A program made the translations under genes and the position numbers. Shown piece by piece: positions 9,204 to 20,629 of a DNA stretch of 64,000 nucleotides (position 1 is the stretch's first letter; each line of letters starts with the position of its first letter). Source of the DNA: Ilyomonas limi (GTDB lineage Bacteria; Bacteroidota; Bacteroidia; Chitinophagales; Chitinophagaceae). A model generated the notes under the pieces. It had not been told where the DNA came from and searched no databases. It worked only from the letters and a program-made list of their open reading frames with translations. Location: assembly GCF_005233845.1 (NCBI RefSeq), contig NZ_SZQL01000001.1:62001-126000 (forward strand), given 5' to 3'.

Positions 9204-9941
9204 ATGGCAGAAGGTCCGCTTCTTGTGATGTGGAAAGAAGATATACAACCATTTATTGGTAAACAAATCACGGCTATAGAAAACAACACTAAGCTACATG
9301 CAGACCGTATGCTGGGCAAAACCATTACGGATATAAAAACATGGGGCAAACATTTCCTGATTTGTTTTGGTGATTTCACTCTACGCATTCACTTTTTAAT
9401 GTTTGGCGATTTGTATATCAACCGCCGCAAACCACCCGAAAAGCCAGTTAAACTAAGCCTGCAGTTTACAGACAGCGAGCTTGTATTTTATAATTGTGCC
9501 TTGCGTTTTATAGAGGAGCCATTGAATGAGGTGTACGATTGGAGTGCCGATGTAATGAGTGAAGAATGGAACCCCAGGGCAGCTATAAAAAAGTTGAAAG
9601 CAATTCCAGATGCGGTGGTATGCGATGCATTACTCAATCAGGAAATTTTTTCTGGCATTGGAAATATTATTAAAAATGAAGTATTGTTCAGGGTAAAAGT
9701 GCAGCCACTAAGTTTAGTAGGCAAGCTACCTGCAAAAAAGTGGAATGAAATATTGAAAGAGTTACTTACATACAGCTATCAATTTTTGGAGTGGCGAAAG
9801 AAAGGTGAATTTCAGCGGCACTGGCAAGCTAATGCCCGCAAACTGTGCCCGAGAGATGAAGTGCCTTTTGTAAAAGCCTATTTAGGTCAAAACCCTCGCC
9901 GTACTTATTATTGCACGCAATGCCAGGTTTTGTATAATTGA
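9204..9941 (+). CDS. Fpg/Nei-family DNA glycosylase with altered N-terminal residue
   Basis: The 245-residue protein follows the Fpg/Nei layout: a beta-sandwich N-domain with Glu3 and the beta-hairpin Lys49 (TWGKHFL), an H2TH domain with NQEIFSGIGNIIKNE (Asn154 for phosphate binding), and a C-terminal zinc-finger-like hairpin with the RRTYYCTQCQ end. Two key positions differ from the family. The residue after Met is Ala (MAEGP), where Fpg/Nei have the catalytic N-terminal Pro. The first zinc pair is C215-P-R-D218 rather than C-x2-C, with the second pair C237/C240 intact. It may be a weakened or repurposed base-excision glycosylase, or may use the N-terminal alanine amine. It is followed 110 bases later by treZ. 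Confidence 0.75.
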   Translation: MAEGPLLVMWKEDIQPFIGKQITAIENNTKLHADRMLGKTITDIKTWGKHFLICFGDFTLRIHFLMFGDLYINRRKPPEKPVKLSLQFTDSELVFYNCALRFIEEPLNEVYDWSADVMSEEWNPRAAIKKLKAIPDAVVCDALLNQEIFSGIGNIIKNEVLFRVKVQPLSLVGKLPAKKWNEILKELLTYSYQFLEWRKKGEFQRHWQANARKLCPRDEVPFVKAYLGQNPRRTYYCTQCQVLYN

Positions 9942-10051
9942 TAGTTTAAAGGCATTATAATCAATTTATTAGTGCCCACATTTATTTTACGGCTCTTTCT
10001 TGCATAATGTTTGTTCAAACGTTTACAGATAAAATCTAGGAAAAAACATTC

Positions 10052-11887
10052 ATGAACGAACTATACCGGCCTGTAGGCGCATTTTATAAAGAGGATACTT
10101 GTCATTTTGTAGTGTGGGCGCCCAAAAAAGAATCAGTAGAATTAGTAGTTACACATCCATATCAAAAAATCTATCCGCTGCAAAAAGACGATGCTGGCTA
10201 CTGGCAAGCAACTGTGGAAAATGTAACGCCCGGGTTACGTTATTTATACCGCATTGATGGCGAAATGCAAAGACCAGATCCTGCTTCGCTGTCGCAACCC
10301 GAAGGCGTGCACAAGGCTTCGGAAGTAATAGACCATAACTTTAGCTGGACGGATGATAGCTGGAAAGGCATACCCTTGGAAGACCTGATTATTTATGAAT
10401 TGCACACCGGCACGTTTACGCAAAACCACAATTTTGAAGGTATTATAAATAAGATGGATTATCTCGTTGAATTAGGTATTAATGCTATTGAAATTATGCC
10501 TATCGCACAGTTTCCGGGCAGCCGCAACTGGGGTTACGATGGCGTGTATCCTTATGCTGTACAAAACAGTTATGGGGGCGTAAACGGACTGAAAAGACTG
10601 GTTAATGCAGCACATACAAAAGGCATTGCTATAATATTAGATGTAGTATATAACCACCTTGGCCCAGAAGGTGGCTACCAGAGCGATTATGCACCTTACT
10701 ACACACAGCGTCATAAAACGCCTTGGGGCAATGCACTCAATTTTGATGATGCATACAGCGATGGCGTACGTAATTATTTTTTGCAAAATGCGTTGATGTG
10801 GCTCGATAAATTTCATATAGATGCCTTGCGCATGGATGCGGTACATGCCATTGTGGATTATGGTGCAAAACACTTTGTTCAACTGCTGAAAGAAGAAGTA
10901 GCGAAGCTGGAAAAAAAGACTGGTAGAAAAAAGTTTTTGATAGCAGAATTAGATCTTAATAATCCACGTTACATCAATCCCCAAAGTAAAAGTGGCTACG
11001 GTTTGGATAGTCAATGGATAGATGAATTTCACCATGCTATACATGCCGTATTAACCGGTGAGACAGATGGTTATTATGAAGACTTTGGCTCTTTGCAACA
11101 GGTTGAAAAAGCCTTTACAGATACCTATGTATATGATGGTATTTATTCACCGCACCGCAAAAAGATATTTGGTGCGCCGGTGGGCAATAATGATTATGGC
11201 AAATTTGTAGTGTTCTCTCAAAATCACGATCACATTGGCAACCGTGCATTGGGCGATAGACTCACTCAAACCTTATCTTTTGAAGCGTTGAAGCTGGCGG
11301 CTGCATTAGTTATTTTTTCACCTTACATTCCACTGCTGTTTATGGGCGAAGAATATGGTGAAAAAAACCCTTTCTTTTACTTTACTTCTCACTCCGATCC
11401 CGACCTGGTAAATGCGGTAACGGAAGGCAGGAAAAAGGAGTTTTCTTATTTTAGTTTTAAATATGATTTTCCCGGTCCTCAGGAGGAAGATACGTATCGG
11501 CAATCCGTGCTTTCGTGGAATATAAATGGTAATGAACATGCAGCGATGTTTCGCTTTTACAAAGCTATCATTCAGCTTCGCAAAACGCTGATTGCCTTGC
11601 AAAATAAGGAACGTGATTCAATGAAAGTATATCCGGTGAATGATAATAAGGTATTAACTATAGAAAGGAAAAATGGAGAGGAAAGTGCTTTTATCATCTT
11701 TAATTTTAATGAAGAAAAAAAAGATTACACATTACCTGCAGAAACATCATGCAACAAAATATTTGATTCCTCTGCAGCGCAATGGAATGGTCCCGGCGAG
11801 GTAACTCCATTAACTATTAACGTTACTAAATCGTTTTCACTTAATCCTTATTCCACTATTATTTTACAACCATTAAAACAAGCATAA
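10052..11887 (+). CDS. treZ: Malto-oligosyltrehalose trehalohydrolase
   Basis: The product (611 aa, cytoplasmic) hydrolyses the alpha-1,4 bond next to the terminal trehalosyl unit of malto-oligosyltrehalose, releasing trehalose. It has an N-terminal carbohydrate-binding-like beta domain (FVVWAPKKESVELV), then a GH13 barrel. All conserved regions are present: DVVYNHLGPEG, LRMDAVHAI (nucleophile Asp near 261), IAELDLNN (acid Glu near 298) and SQNHDHIGNRALGDR (Asp near 391). The stop is 5 bases before treY, so the two form a transcription unit; no treX/glgX debranching gene is in view. An AAACGTTT palindrome at 10017-10024, 28 bases before the ATG, resembles the core of a LacI-family operator, though this is only suggestive. 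Confidence 0.95.
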   Translation: MNELYRPVGAFYKEDTCHFVVWAPKKESVELVVTHPYQKIYPLQKDDAGYWQATVENVTPGLRYLYRIDGEMQRPDPASLSQPEGVHKASEVIDHNFSWTDDSWKGIPLEDLIIYELHTGTFTQNHNFEGIINKMDYLVELGINAIEIMPIAQFPGSRNWGYDGVYPYAVQNSYGGVNGLKRLVNAAHTKGIAIILDVVYNHLGPEGGYQSDYAPYYTQRHKTPWGNALNFDDAYSDGVRNYFLQNALMWLDKFHIDALRMDAVHAIVDYGAKHFVQLLKEEVAKLEKKTGRKKFLIAELDLNNPRYINPQSKSGYGLDSQWIDEFHHAIHAVLTGETDGYYEDFGSLQQVEKAFTDTYVYDGIYSPHRKKIFGAPVGNNDYGKFVVFSQNHDHIGNRALGDRLTQTLSFEALKLAAALVIFSPYIPLLFMGEEYGEKNPFFYFTSHSDPDLVNAVTEGRKKEFSYFSFKYDFPGPQEEDTYRQSVLSWNINGNEHAAMFRFYKAIIQLRKTLIALQNKERDSMKVYPVNDNKVLTIERKNGEESAFIIFNFNEEKKDYTLPAETSCNKIFDSSAAQWNGPGEVTPLTINVTKSFSLNPYSTIILQPLKQA

Positions 11888-11892
11888 ACTAC

Positions 11893-14577
11893 ATGTATTT
11901 CCCTGCTTCTACCTACCGTATACAACTCAACAGTAGTTATACATTTAATGATGTAAAACACATTATTCCGTACCTGCATAAGCTGGGTATTTCTACCATA
12001 TATGGTGCGCCAATAACTACTGCTACCAAAGGCAGCACACATGGCTACGATGTTATTAATCCCCATATGCTTAACCCTGAAATTGGAACGGAACAACAGT
12101 TAAAAGAAATAGCAGTACAGCTACAGGAATATGGCATGAGCTGGCTACAGGATATCGTGCCCAACCACATGGCTTATGCTATGGATAACGAACGCCTTGC
12201 TGATGTTTTTGAGCGTGGCCCGCAATCGCCGTACTACCATTATTTTGATATTGACTGGAACCATTTTGACCCAAAGTACAAAGGCAAAGTAATGGTGCCG
12301 TTTATTGGTAAAGATTTGGATGAAGCGATTGACAGTAACGAAATAAAATTGGTATATAAGAGTGATGGATTTTTTATTGAGTATTACAACAACCTTTATC
12401 CTGCTGCCATAGATACGTATGGCTTTATTTTTTCCATTGAAGATGATGAAAGCCTGAATGAATTAGGCGAAGACATATATGCACAAATGAATGTTGAGCT
12501 AAGCGAATGGAACAGTTATAAAAAAACGTGGCTGCAACAATTGACATCTTATACAGCTACTATACAAAAGGCAGTTGAGAAAATTAATGAAGATAAAGGG
12601 TTGCTTCGCAAATTGCTGAGCCGGCAGTACTATATACTCACCTGGTATAAAGTAACGGAACAGGAAATTAACTTTCGCCGTTTCTTTACCGTTAACTCTC
12701 TGATCTGTCTTCGTATGGAGAATGAGCAGGTGTTTGATGACTATCACCAATTCATTTATCGTTTATACAAAAACAACTTAATACAAGGCTTGCGAATAGA
12801 TCATATTGATGGATTATACAACCCGCAACAATATGTACAACGGCTAAGAAAATTGTTTGGTGAAGACGTGTATGTTATTGCTGAAAAAATATTGGAATAC
12901 AACGAAAACATTGCACATGATTGGGACTTGCAGGGAACGAGCGGCTACGAGTTTTTATCGTTTACCAATCAACTGTTGAGTAGTAAAAAAGGTGGTGAAA
13001 AGCTGTTGCAATTTTATAAGCAATTAGTACCAAACACACCGGATTATGAAAAAATAGTGTTCCAAAAAAAGCACCGCTTTTTGTTTGACCAGATGGGTGG
13101 TGAACTGGAAAATTTATTGCACTTAGCAGCAGACTTAAAAATATTTGAAGGCAATGAATACAATGCGGAAGCTTTGAAAAAGGCATTAGGTGTGTTGATG
13201 GCTTCTTTTCCCGTATATCGTATTTATCCGGATTGTTATCCATTGAATGAAGTGGCGGTACCCATTGCAGAGAAAGCATTTGACAAAGCTGCAAAACATA
13301 TTGACGATGCACAACGGGAACTGCAATTATTAAAAGACATATTTTTTGCAGATGGTACAAAGCCCGAAGATGCCAACAGGTTATTGTTCCTGATGCGCTT
13401 AATGCAGTTTACTGGTCCACTCGCTGCAAAAGGTGTAGAAGACACTACTTTTTATGTATATGATCCACTCATTTCGCACAACGAAGTAGGTGATGCACCC
13501 GCGCAGTTGGGCATCAGCATTCAGGATTTTCACAACAAAATGATTAGCCGCCGGCAGAATAATCCATACTCACTTAACGGCACTTCTACACACGATACCA
13601 AGCGTGGCGAAGATGGTCGTATGCGTATTAATGTGTTATCGGAAATGGCAGATGAATGGATACAGGAAGTAAACAACTGGAGGCAAATTAATGCACCATT
13701 TATAAAAATAATTAATAATAAACCAGCACCTTCTGTTAACGACGAATATTTTATTTACCAATCACTTATTGGTTCCTTTCCTGAAGATTTGCAGGTAACG
13801 GATAGTTATATTGAACGTTCATTAGCGTTTATACAAAAAGCCTTACGCGAAGCGAAAGTAGAAACGACTTACACTGAGCCGAATACAGCTTATGAAGAAG
13901 CCTGCAAAAACTTTATTACTTCTATTTTAGATAGTAAGCATGATTTCCTGCAAAGGTTTACTCCTTTTTTGCAAAAGGTAATTAAACCTGCAACCATTTA
14001 CTCTTTAGAGCAGGTATTAATAAAAATAACAGCACCTGGTATTCCGGACGTGTATCAAGGTTGCGAGTTGTGGGATTTAAGTTATGTAGATCCAGATAAT
14101 CGTCGCCCGGTAAATTATCAATGTCGTATGGAAGCATTAGACAACATTATGCAGAAAGAAAAAGAAAGCGCCGAAGCTGTGTTATCTTTTATACAACAAC
14201 ACAAACAGGAAGGGCGCGAAAAGTTGTTTGTAACGTATAAAGCACTCAACTTCCGCAATGCTCATAATGAATTGTTTTTAGAAGGAGAATACATACCTGT
14301 AACCAGCAATGAAAATGTAGTGGCTTATGCACGCAAGCACAATAATAAATGGGTGCTTGTTGCTTTCCCTGTTAATATCAAAAACATTACAGAAAATAAT
14401 GGCAATCTATTAGGTGAGCAAGCCTGGAATGCCAATAGCTTGCAACTTCCTGAAGGTGCACCAACGAATTGGAAAAATATCTTTACCAATGAAGGTATTA
14501 AAGGTGATAACCAGTTATTGTTAAAAGATGTATTTGCTAAGTTTCCGGTGGCTTTACTGGAGGGAGCATTACTGTAG
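11893..14577 (+). CDS. treY: Malto-oligosyltrehalose synthase
   Basis: The product (894 aa) isomerises the reducing-end alpha-1,4 linkage of maltodextrin or glycogen chains to an alpha,alpha-1,1 linkage. Its product is the substrate of TreZ, encoded immediately upstream. Family hallmarks are the N-terminal STYRIQLNSSYTFNDV and ISTIYGAPITTATKGSTHGYD segments, the GH13 motifs IVPNHMAY, LRIDHIDGLYNPQQY and VIAEKILEYNE, and the C-terminal ITAPGIPDVYQGCELW and VDPDNRRPVNY blocks. Length matches the family. Together TreY and TreZ make trehalose from storage polysaccharide, usually for osmotic or desiccation protection. Confidence 0.96.
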   Translation: MYFPASTYRIQLNSSYTFNDVKHIIPYLHKLGISTIYGAPITTATKGSTHGYDVINPHMLNPEIGTEQQLKEIAVQLQEYGMSWLQDIVPNHMAYAMDNERLADVFERGPQSPYYHYFDIDWNHFDPKYKGKVMVPFIGKDLDEAIDSNEIKLVYKSDGFFIEYYNNLYPAAIDTYGFIFSIEDDESLNELGEDIYAQMNVELSEWNSYKKTWLQQLTSYTATIQKAVEKINEDKGLLRKLLSRQYYILTWYKVTEQEINFRRFFTVNSLICLRMENEQVFDDYHQFIYRLYKNNLIQGLRIDHIDGLYNPQQYVQRLRKLFGEDVYVIAEKILEYNENIAHDWDLQGTSGYEFLSFTNQLLSSKKGGEKLLQFYKQLVPNTPDYEKIVFQKKHRFLFDQMGGELENLLHLAADLKIFEGNEYNAEALKKALGVLMASFPVYRIYPDCYPLNEVAVPIAEKAFDKAAKHIDDAQRELQLLKDIFFADGTKPEDANRLLFLMRLMQFTGPLAAKGVEDTTFYVYDPLISHNEVGDAPAQLGISIQDFHNKMISRRQNNPYSLNGTSTHDTKRGEDGRMRINVLSEMADEWIQEVNNWRQINAPFIKIINNKPAPSVNDEYFIYQSLIGSFPEDLQVTDSYIERSLAFIQKALREAKVETTYTEPNTAYEEACKNFITSILDSKHDFLQRFTPFLQKVIKPATIYSLEQVLIKITAPGIPDVYQGCELWDLSYVDPDNRRPVNYQCRMEALDNIMQKEKESAEAVLSFIQQHKQEGREKLFVTYKALNFRNAHNELFLEGEYIPVTSNENVVAYARKHNNKWVLVAFPVNIKNITENNGNLLGEQAWNANSLQLPEGAPTNWKNIFTNEGIKGDNQLLLKDVFAKFPVALLEGALL

Positions 14578-14822
14578 TATTAGAATATATTAGATAAGTA
14601 CAGGAATAAAAGTCGAGTATAGTTGTTCATTGTACTGCATTATGGCAAAATAGCACAGCTCGTTTATATAAAAACTGTATTTTCAGCTTTTCAAACTATA
14701 AGATTGTTACCTAAAAGTATAGCATATCCGCTGGTTACGCGCCATTTGTACAACTATCATGTATAATTTTTGAAAGCTTTGGCACAGCCTGCGCCGTACA
14801 GCAAGCAAAAATTAATTAACCT

Positions 14823-15662
14823 ATGAGTATGTTCTTCGAAATTTCACTGGCAGAATGGTCTTTTCACAGGCAGTTGGAAGAGGGCAAATTGACCAACCTT
14901 GATTTTCCTGCCAAGGCAAAAAATGAATTTGACATTAGCGCAGTAGAATATGTAAACACTTTTTTTAAAAATAAAGCAAATGATACTGCTTATCTCAGCG
15001 AGTTGTTGCAACGCTGTAAGGACAATGGTGTACAAAATCATTTAATTATGATTGACAACGAAGGTGCGCTCGCAGACCTGGATGATAAAAAGCGCAATGT
15101 TGCCGTGGAGAATCACTACAAATGGATAGATACCGCAAAGTATCTCGGCTGTACAATGGTGCGTGTAAATGCGTTTGGTGAAGGCAGCCCCGAAGACGTG
15201 CAAAAAGCGGGTGCAGATGGGCTGAATAAATTATCGGAATATGCGGAGAAAATAGGTATTCAGATAACGGTAGAAAATCACGGCGGCCTTACCTCTAATG
15301 GTGAGTGGCTCGCAGGTTTAATGAAATTGACCAACAATAAAAATGTGGGCACCTTACCTGATTTGGGTAACTTTTGCATTAGGTGGGAAGGCAGTTGGAG
15401 CAACTGCAAAGAGATGTACGACCGCTATAAAGGCGTAGCTGAAATAATACCTTATGCAAAGGGCATCAGCGCTAAAACGATTGATTTTGATGCTAACGGA
15501 AATTGCATGGAAACAGATTATGCACGCATGATGAAGATTATAAAAGATTCGGGTTTTAAAAGTTATATGGGAATTGAGTATGGCGGTGAGCATTTGAGTG
15601 AGGACGAAGGAGTGCGCAAGACGAAAGAACTCCTGCTGAAAACAGCTGCTGGTATGAGTTGA
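14823..15662 (+). CDS. Sugar phosphate isomerase/epimerase (xylose-isomerase-like TIM barrel)
   Basis: The 279-residue product matches the AP_endonuc_2/xylose-isomerase-like TIM-barrel superfamily. Likely metal ligands are the Glu in ITVENHGG, the Asp in LPDLGNF and the Glu in GIEYGGE. Members act on sugars, inositols or hydroxypyruvate; the exact substrate cannot be inferred. There is no signal peptide, so the enzyme is cytoplasmic, whereas many Bacteroidota relatives are exported. It follows treY after 245 bases without obvious coupling. Confidence 0.8.
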   Translation: MSMFFEISLAEWSFHRQLEEGKLTNLDFPAKAKNEFDISAVEYVNTFFKNKANDTAYLSELLQRCKDNGVQNHLIMIDNEGALADLDDKKRNVAVENHYKWIDTAKYLGCTMVRVNAFGEGSPEDVQKAGADGLNKLSEYAEKIGIQITVENHGGLTSNGEWLAGLMKLTNNKNVGTLPDLGNFCIRWEGSWSNCKEMYDRYKGVAEIIPYAKGISAKTIDFDANGNCMETDYARMMKIIKDSGFKSYMGIEYGGEHLSEDEGVRKTKELLLKTAAGMS

Positions 15663-15762
15663 TTATTTATACCACGAAGACACAAAGGTGCTAAGGATAG
15701 CGGACATTAAAGCTTTACGTTTACTTTTTAATACAACCAACTTTTTCAACAATTTACCAAAC

Positions 15763-16563
15763 ATGAAACAACTTTTTATTGTGCTGCATTTACTGCTGCT
15801 TGTAGTTGCTGCCAGCGCGCAAATGGATGATACCACCGGCTTTTTTCAGTACGAAAAAAAGTTATTTATACAAGGTAATGATACTTTGCGTTATCGAATT
15901 TTATATCCCTTGCACTACAATGGCAACAAGTCTGTTCCGCTGATTGTTTTTCTGCATGGCAGCGGCGAGCGCGGCAGCGATAATGAAAAGCAATTATTCC
16001 ATGGCGGCGCTTTGTTTTTAAAGGATAGTATTCGAAACAGGAATCCTGCTATTGTTATCTTTCCCCAATGTCCTGATGATAGTGCATGGAACCGGTTTAA
16101 TCGTAATACGCCGCGCGGCGACAGCTTTTATTTATCACTCAATCAATCGCCTGATCTTAGTACGCCAGAGCGGCTGGTAAAATTGCTGATAGATAGTCTT
16201 TCGCAACACCGCATTGCCGATAAAAAGCGGCTATATATTGGCGGGTTGTCTTTAGGTGGGTTTGGTACATATGATCTGCTTACAAAATATCCTGACTATT
16301 TTGCGGCAGCTTTTCCCATTTGTGGTATGACCAATGTGCCTTTGTATGCACAACGCGCTTACAAAGTACCATTATGGATTTTTCATGGCGCTAAAGATGA
16401 TGTGGTAAATCCCGGGCCTGACAGATTATTATATAAAACACTGCAGACTACCAAAGGTGCTCATGTGCAATACACCGAGTATCCTGATGCCGGTCATAAT
16501 AGTTGGGATAATGCCTTTGCCGAACCTAATCTCTTACCTTGGCTACTGGCGCAAAAAAAGTAG
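15763..16563 (+). CDS. Secreted alpha/beta-hydrolase, PHB-depolymerase/dienelactone-hydrolase-like esterase
   Basis: The product (266 aa) has a cleavable signal peptide ending at ASAQ, then an alpha/beta-hydrolase fold. Visible motifs are the oxyanion-loop LIVFLHGSGERG, the nucleophile elbow IGGLSLGGFGTYD, the acid in FHGAKDDVVNPG and the histidine in PDAGHNSWDNAF. The closest families are LpqC/poly(3-hydroxybutyrate)-depolymerase-like and phospholipase/carboxylesterase enzymes, often feruloyl or acetyl esterases in Bacteroidota. I used the ATG at 15763 because the upstream extension in the same frame lacks a start that would place the signal peptide at the N-terminus. Confidence 0.82.
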   Translation: MKQLFIVLHLLLLVVAASAQMDDTTGFFQYEKKLFIQGNDTLRYRILYPLHYNGNKSVPLIVFLHGSGERGSDNEKQLFHGGALFLKDSIRNRNPAIVIFPQCPDDSAWNRFNRNTPRGDSFYLSLNQSPDLSTPERLVKLLIDSLSQHRIADKKRLYIGGLSLGGFGTYDLLTKYPDYFAAAFPICGMTNVPLYAQRAYKVPLWIFHGAKDDVVNPGPDRLLYKTLQTTKGAHVQYTEYPDAGHNSWDNAFAEPNLLPWLLAQKK

Positions 16564-16588
16564 AGTATTTTATATCTCTTTACAAACA

Positions 16589-16627
16589 AAAAAGCAGTAA
16601 GAAGGTAGTGCCTCCTTACTGCTTTTT
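16589..16627. terminator. Bidirectional hairpin terminator between convergent genes
   Basis: 17-base arms (16589-16605 and 16611-16627) pair with a single mismatch around a 5-base loop. They carry an A run on the left and a T run on the right, so the hairpin can serve both the esterase (+) and the serine hydrolase (-). Confidence 0.85.
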
Positions 16628-16637
16628 CTGTCAACCG

Positions 16638-17972
16638 TTATCTAACAACTGTCAACTTTTGACCAGCCGTTTTCTTCTTATCAATCGCTTCATACACCGC
16701 ATCCAGCATGTTCCTGCGCACACTTAATGAACTTAGTAAATTATTGGCTCCTCCATAAGGACATACACGGTTAGACAGCATAATAAACAGTAAATCTTCT
16801 TTAGGATCAGCCCACACGCAGGTGCCGGTAAAGCCTGTATGGCCAAAGGTTTCCGGCGATGCATAGATGGATGGATAAGGGTCGCCGTTGGTAGCATTAT
16901 CTTTCATTGGCTTGTCAAAGCCGTAGCCACGGCGGCTAATATTGCTATGGTAGCCGGTAAATAAATTGATGGTTTGCCGGTTAAGAAAGTGATGCCCGTT
17001 CCAGTTGCCGCCATTCAGCAGCATGAGGTATAATTTAGCCAAATCATACGCATTACTATACAAGCCTGCATGGCCTGCCACACCGCCATACATTGCTGCG
17101 CTGGGATCGTGCACATCGCCACGCAACAGTTCCAGCCTGAAGACATTTTCCTTCTCGGTGGGCGCAATCCGGGCAATAGAAATACCCTTTTCTTTAGGTG
17201 TAAAAGTAGTGGTGCGCATACCGAGTGGTTTGTAAAAGGCATCCGCTGCGTATTTATCCAATGCTTTGCCCGAAAGCTGCTCTACTATTTTACCCAGAAA
17301 AATAAAATCAAGATCACTATATACATATTTGACTGGCAGTAAAAGCGGACTTTGTACAATGCGCAGGTCCATCGTATCAAGCCAGTCTTTGCGCAGGTAC
17401 ATATTATCAGCCACACGCACCGAATACAAACTATCCCTGATTGCTCTAAAGAAATAAGGCAGCGGCCTGCCGGTAGAATCTATCGTTTCTCTGTGAAAAA
17501 ATACATCGGGCAACAAGCCTGCCTGGTGCAGCAAAATATTATCAATGTGCAACGTATCTTTATCGCTGCCTCTTACCCATGGAATATAGGTGCCCAGTGT
17601 GGCACGTAGGTCTAATTTTTTTTGCTCATACAACTTCATGATAGATACCGTGGTGGCTGATACTTTGGTTACCGAAGCTAAATCGTACACCGTTGCGCGT
17701 GTAACCCGCTCCAGGCTATCGTAGTTGAAATAGCCAAAAGTTTTGTAATACACCACTTGCCCTTTGCGTGCCACTAATACCTGGCAGCCAGGTATGGCAT
17801 GTGCGCGAATGGCACTGTCGGCAATAGCAGTGATTGCTTTATTCAGCTTGCTGCTGCTGATTCCAACAGATTCGGGCGTAGTGATTTTGTATAATGAAGA
17901 GGAAGCAGTTTGTTGTGCGGTGGCACAAAAGAAAACGGCTAAAAAAGCAGTGAGTATAGCAAAGCATTTCAT
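16638..17972 (-). CDS. Secreted serine hydrolase, beta-lactamase-like
   Basis: The 444-residue product has a signal peptide ending near ATAQ, then the penicillin-recognising serine hydrolase fold. The first motif is SVTK (Ser100, Lys103), the second YSD (Tyr218, with Asp where Asn is usual) and the third HTG in FGHTGFTGT. Such proteins in Bacteroidota are often fused behind a GH3 beta-N-acetylglucosaminidase or linked to cell-wall recycling; here the gene stands alone. The ATG at 17972 was chosen over one 12 codons upstream because it begins the signal peptide. It ends next to a bidirectional terminator. Confidence 0.85.
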   Translation of the reverse strand: MKCFAILTAFLAVFFCATAQQTASSSLYKITTPESVGISSSKLNKAITAIADSAIRAHAIPGCQVLVARKGQVVYYKTFGYFNYDSLERVTRATVYDLASVTKVSATTVSIMKLYEQKKLDLRATLGTYIPWVRGSDKDTLHIDNILLHQAGLLPDVFFHRETIDSTGRPLPYFFRAIRDSLYSVRVADNMYLRKDWLDTMDLRIVQSPLLLPVKYVYSDLDFIFLGKIVEQLSGKALDKYAADAFYKPLGMRTTTFTPKEKGISIARIAPTEKENVFRLELLRGDVHDPSAAMYGGVAGHAGLYSNAYDLAKLYLMLLNGGNWNGHHFLNRQTINLFTGYHSNISRRGYGFDKPMKDNATNGDPYPSIYASPETFGHTGFTGTCVWADPKEDLLFIMLSNRVCPYGGANNLLSSLSVRRNMLDAVYEAIDKKKTAGQKLTVVR

Positions 17973-18133
17973 AGAGCATGAAAGTAAAGCGCATTTTGTA
18001 CAATGCAAAAGGGAATTGTGAGAATAGTTGCCTTTTGTTGATTTACTATATTACTGCCTGTTCATTGCCTTTATTAGTAATCATGTACTACCTCAATTAA
18101 TATTGATCGGGGTGGAATTAGTTGAAATAAATA

Positions 18134-18180
18134 AAACAGCAAATGCTTAGCCGAAGCAATCGGTTAAGCATTTGCTGTTT
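18134..18180. terminator. Strong hairpin terminator
   Basis: A stem of about 20 bp (16 perfect pairs, 18134-18149 with 18165-18180, then CCG/CGG) encloses a 7-base loop. It lies 60 bases downstream of the acidic-protein gene on the minus strand and may terminate it. Confidence 0.75.
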
Positions 18181-18240
18181 ATACTTTTGAAGATCTTCTA
18201 CAAAGAAAGAGATGCTATTACATAGCAGTAAGGTGGCGAT

Positions 18241-18690
18241 TTAAAAATCATCATCGTCATCATCAAATCCACCTTTATCGTTGAAGAGGTCAAATTCCTT
18301 AAAGTCTTCATCCGGTTTAAAGTCTTCTTCCTCATCATCACCTTTTTTGCTGCCCGATTTCTTACCGGCGCTGCCAGTTTTCGATTTTGGAATATCAAAC
18401 TCATCAAAGTCAGGATCCCAACTATCCTCTTCATCTACTTTTTCCCAATCATCCTCTATATCCACATCATCTTCCTCATCCTCCTCTTCGTCCTCATCTT
18501 TCTTAGACTTAGAGGTCTTGGAATTTTTTGCGGCAGCCGTTTTCTTTATCGGCTCATCCTCTTCTTCGTCCAAGTCGTCATCCTCCTCTTCCATCTGCTT
18601 TTTGCTTTTTGTAGAAGCCTTTTTCGCGGTGTCTTTACTATTCGCTTTGGGGGTATTACCCGCTGTCTTTTTGTTAACAGATTTTGCCAT
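18241..18690 (-). CDS. Highly acidic low-complexity protein
   Basis: I do not recognise a family. The 149-residue product has a basic Lys/Ala/Ser-rich N-terminal third (about 1-35), then alternating runs of Glu/Asp and short Lys/Ser linkers. A more ordered, aromatic-containing stretch (WEKVDEEDSWDPDFDEFDIP) lies near the middle, and the C-terminus is a run of Asp ending in Phe. It is predicted disordered with a strong charge split, like a histone-tail or chaperone-type polyampholyte. It is soluble and has no signal. The start at 18690 gives MAKSVNKK. It sits just downstream of purA on the same strand. The complementary strand carries a long Ser-rich open frame that is only the shadow of the acidic codons. 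Confidence 0.7.
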   Translation of the reverse strand: MAKSVNKKTAGNTPKANSKDTAKKASTKSKKQMEEEDDDLDEEEDEPIKKTAAAKNSKTSKSKKDEDEEEDEEDDVDIEDDWEKVDEEDSWDPDFDEFDIPKSKTGSAGKKSGSKKGDDEEEDFKPDEDFKEFDLFNDKGGFDDDDDDF

Positions 18691-18766
18691 GGTTCCTTGT
18701 ATTATCAACGTAAAATTTCAACGAGTTTTTTAATCGGCAAAAAAAATTTTTTGTGCCAAAAATCAT

Positions 18767-20629
<1,863 letters not shown>

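Noticed and set aside
18281-18733. 150-codon Ser-rich open frame on the plus strand
   Set aside because: The poly-Ser runs are the complement of the Asp/Glu codons of the acidic protein.
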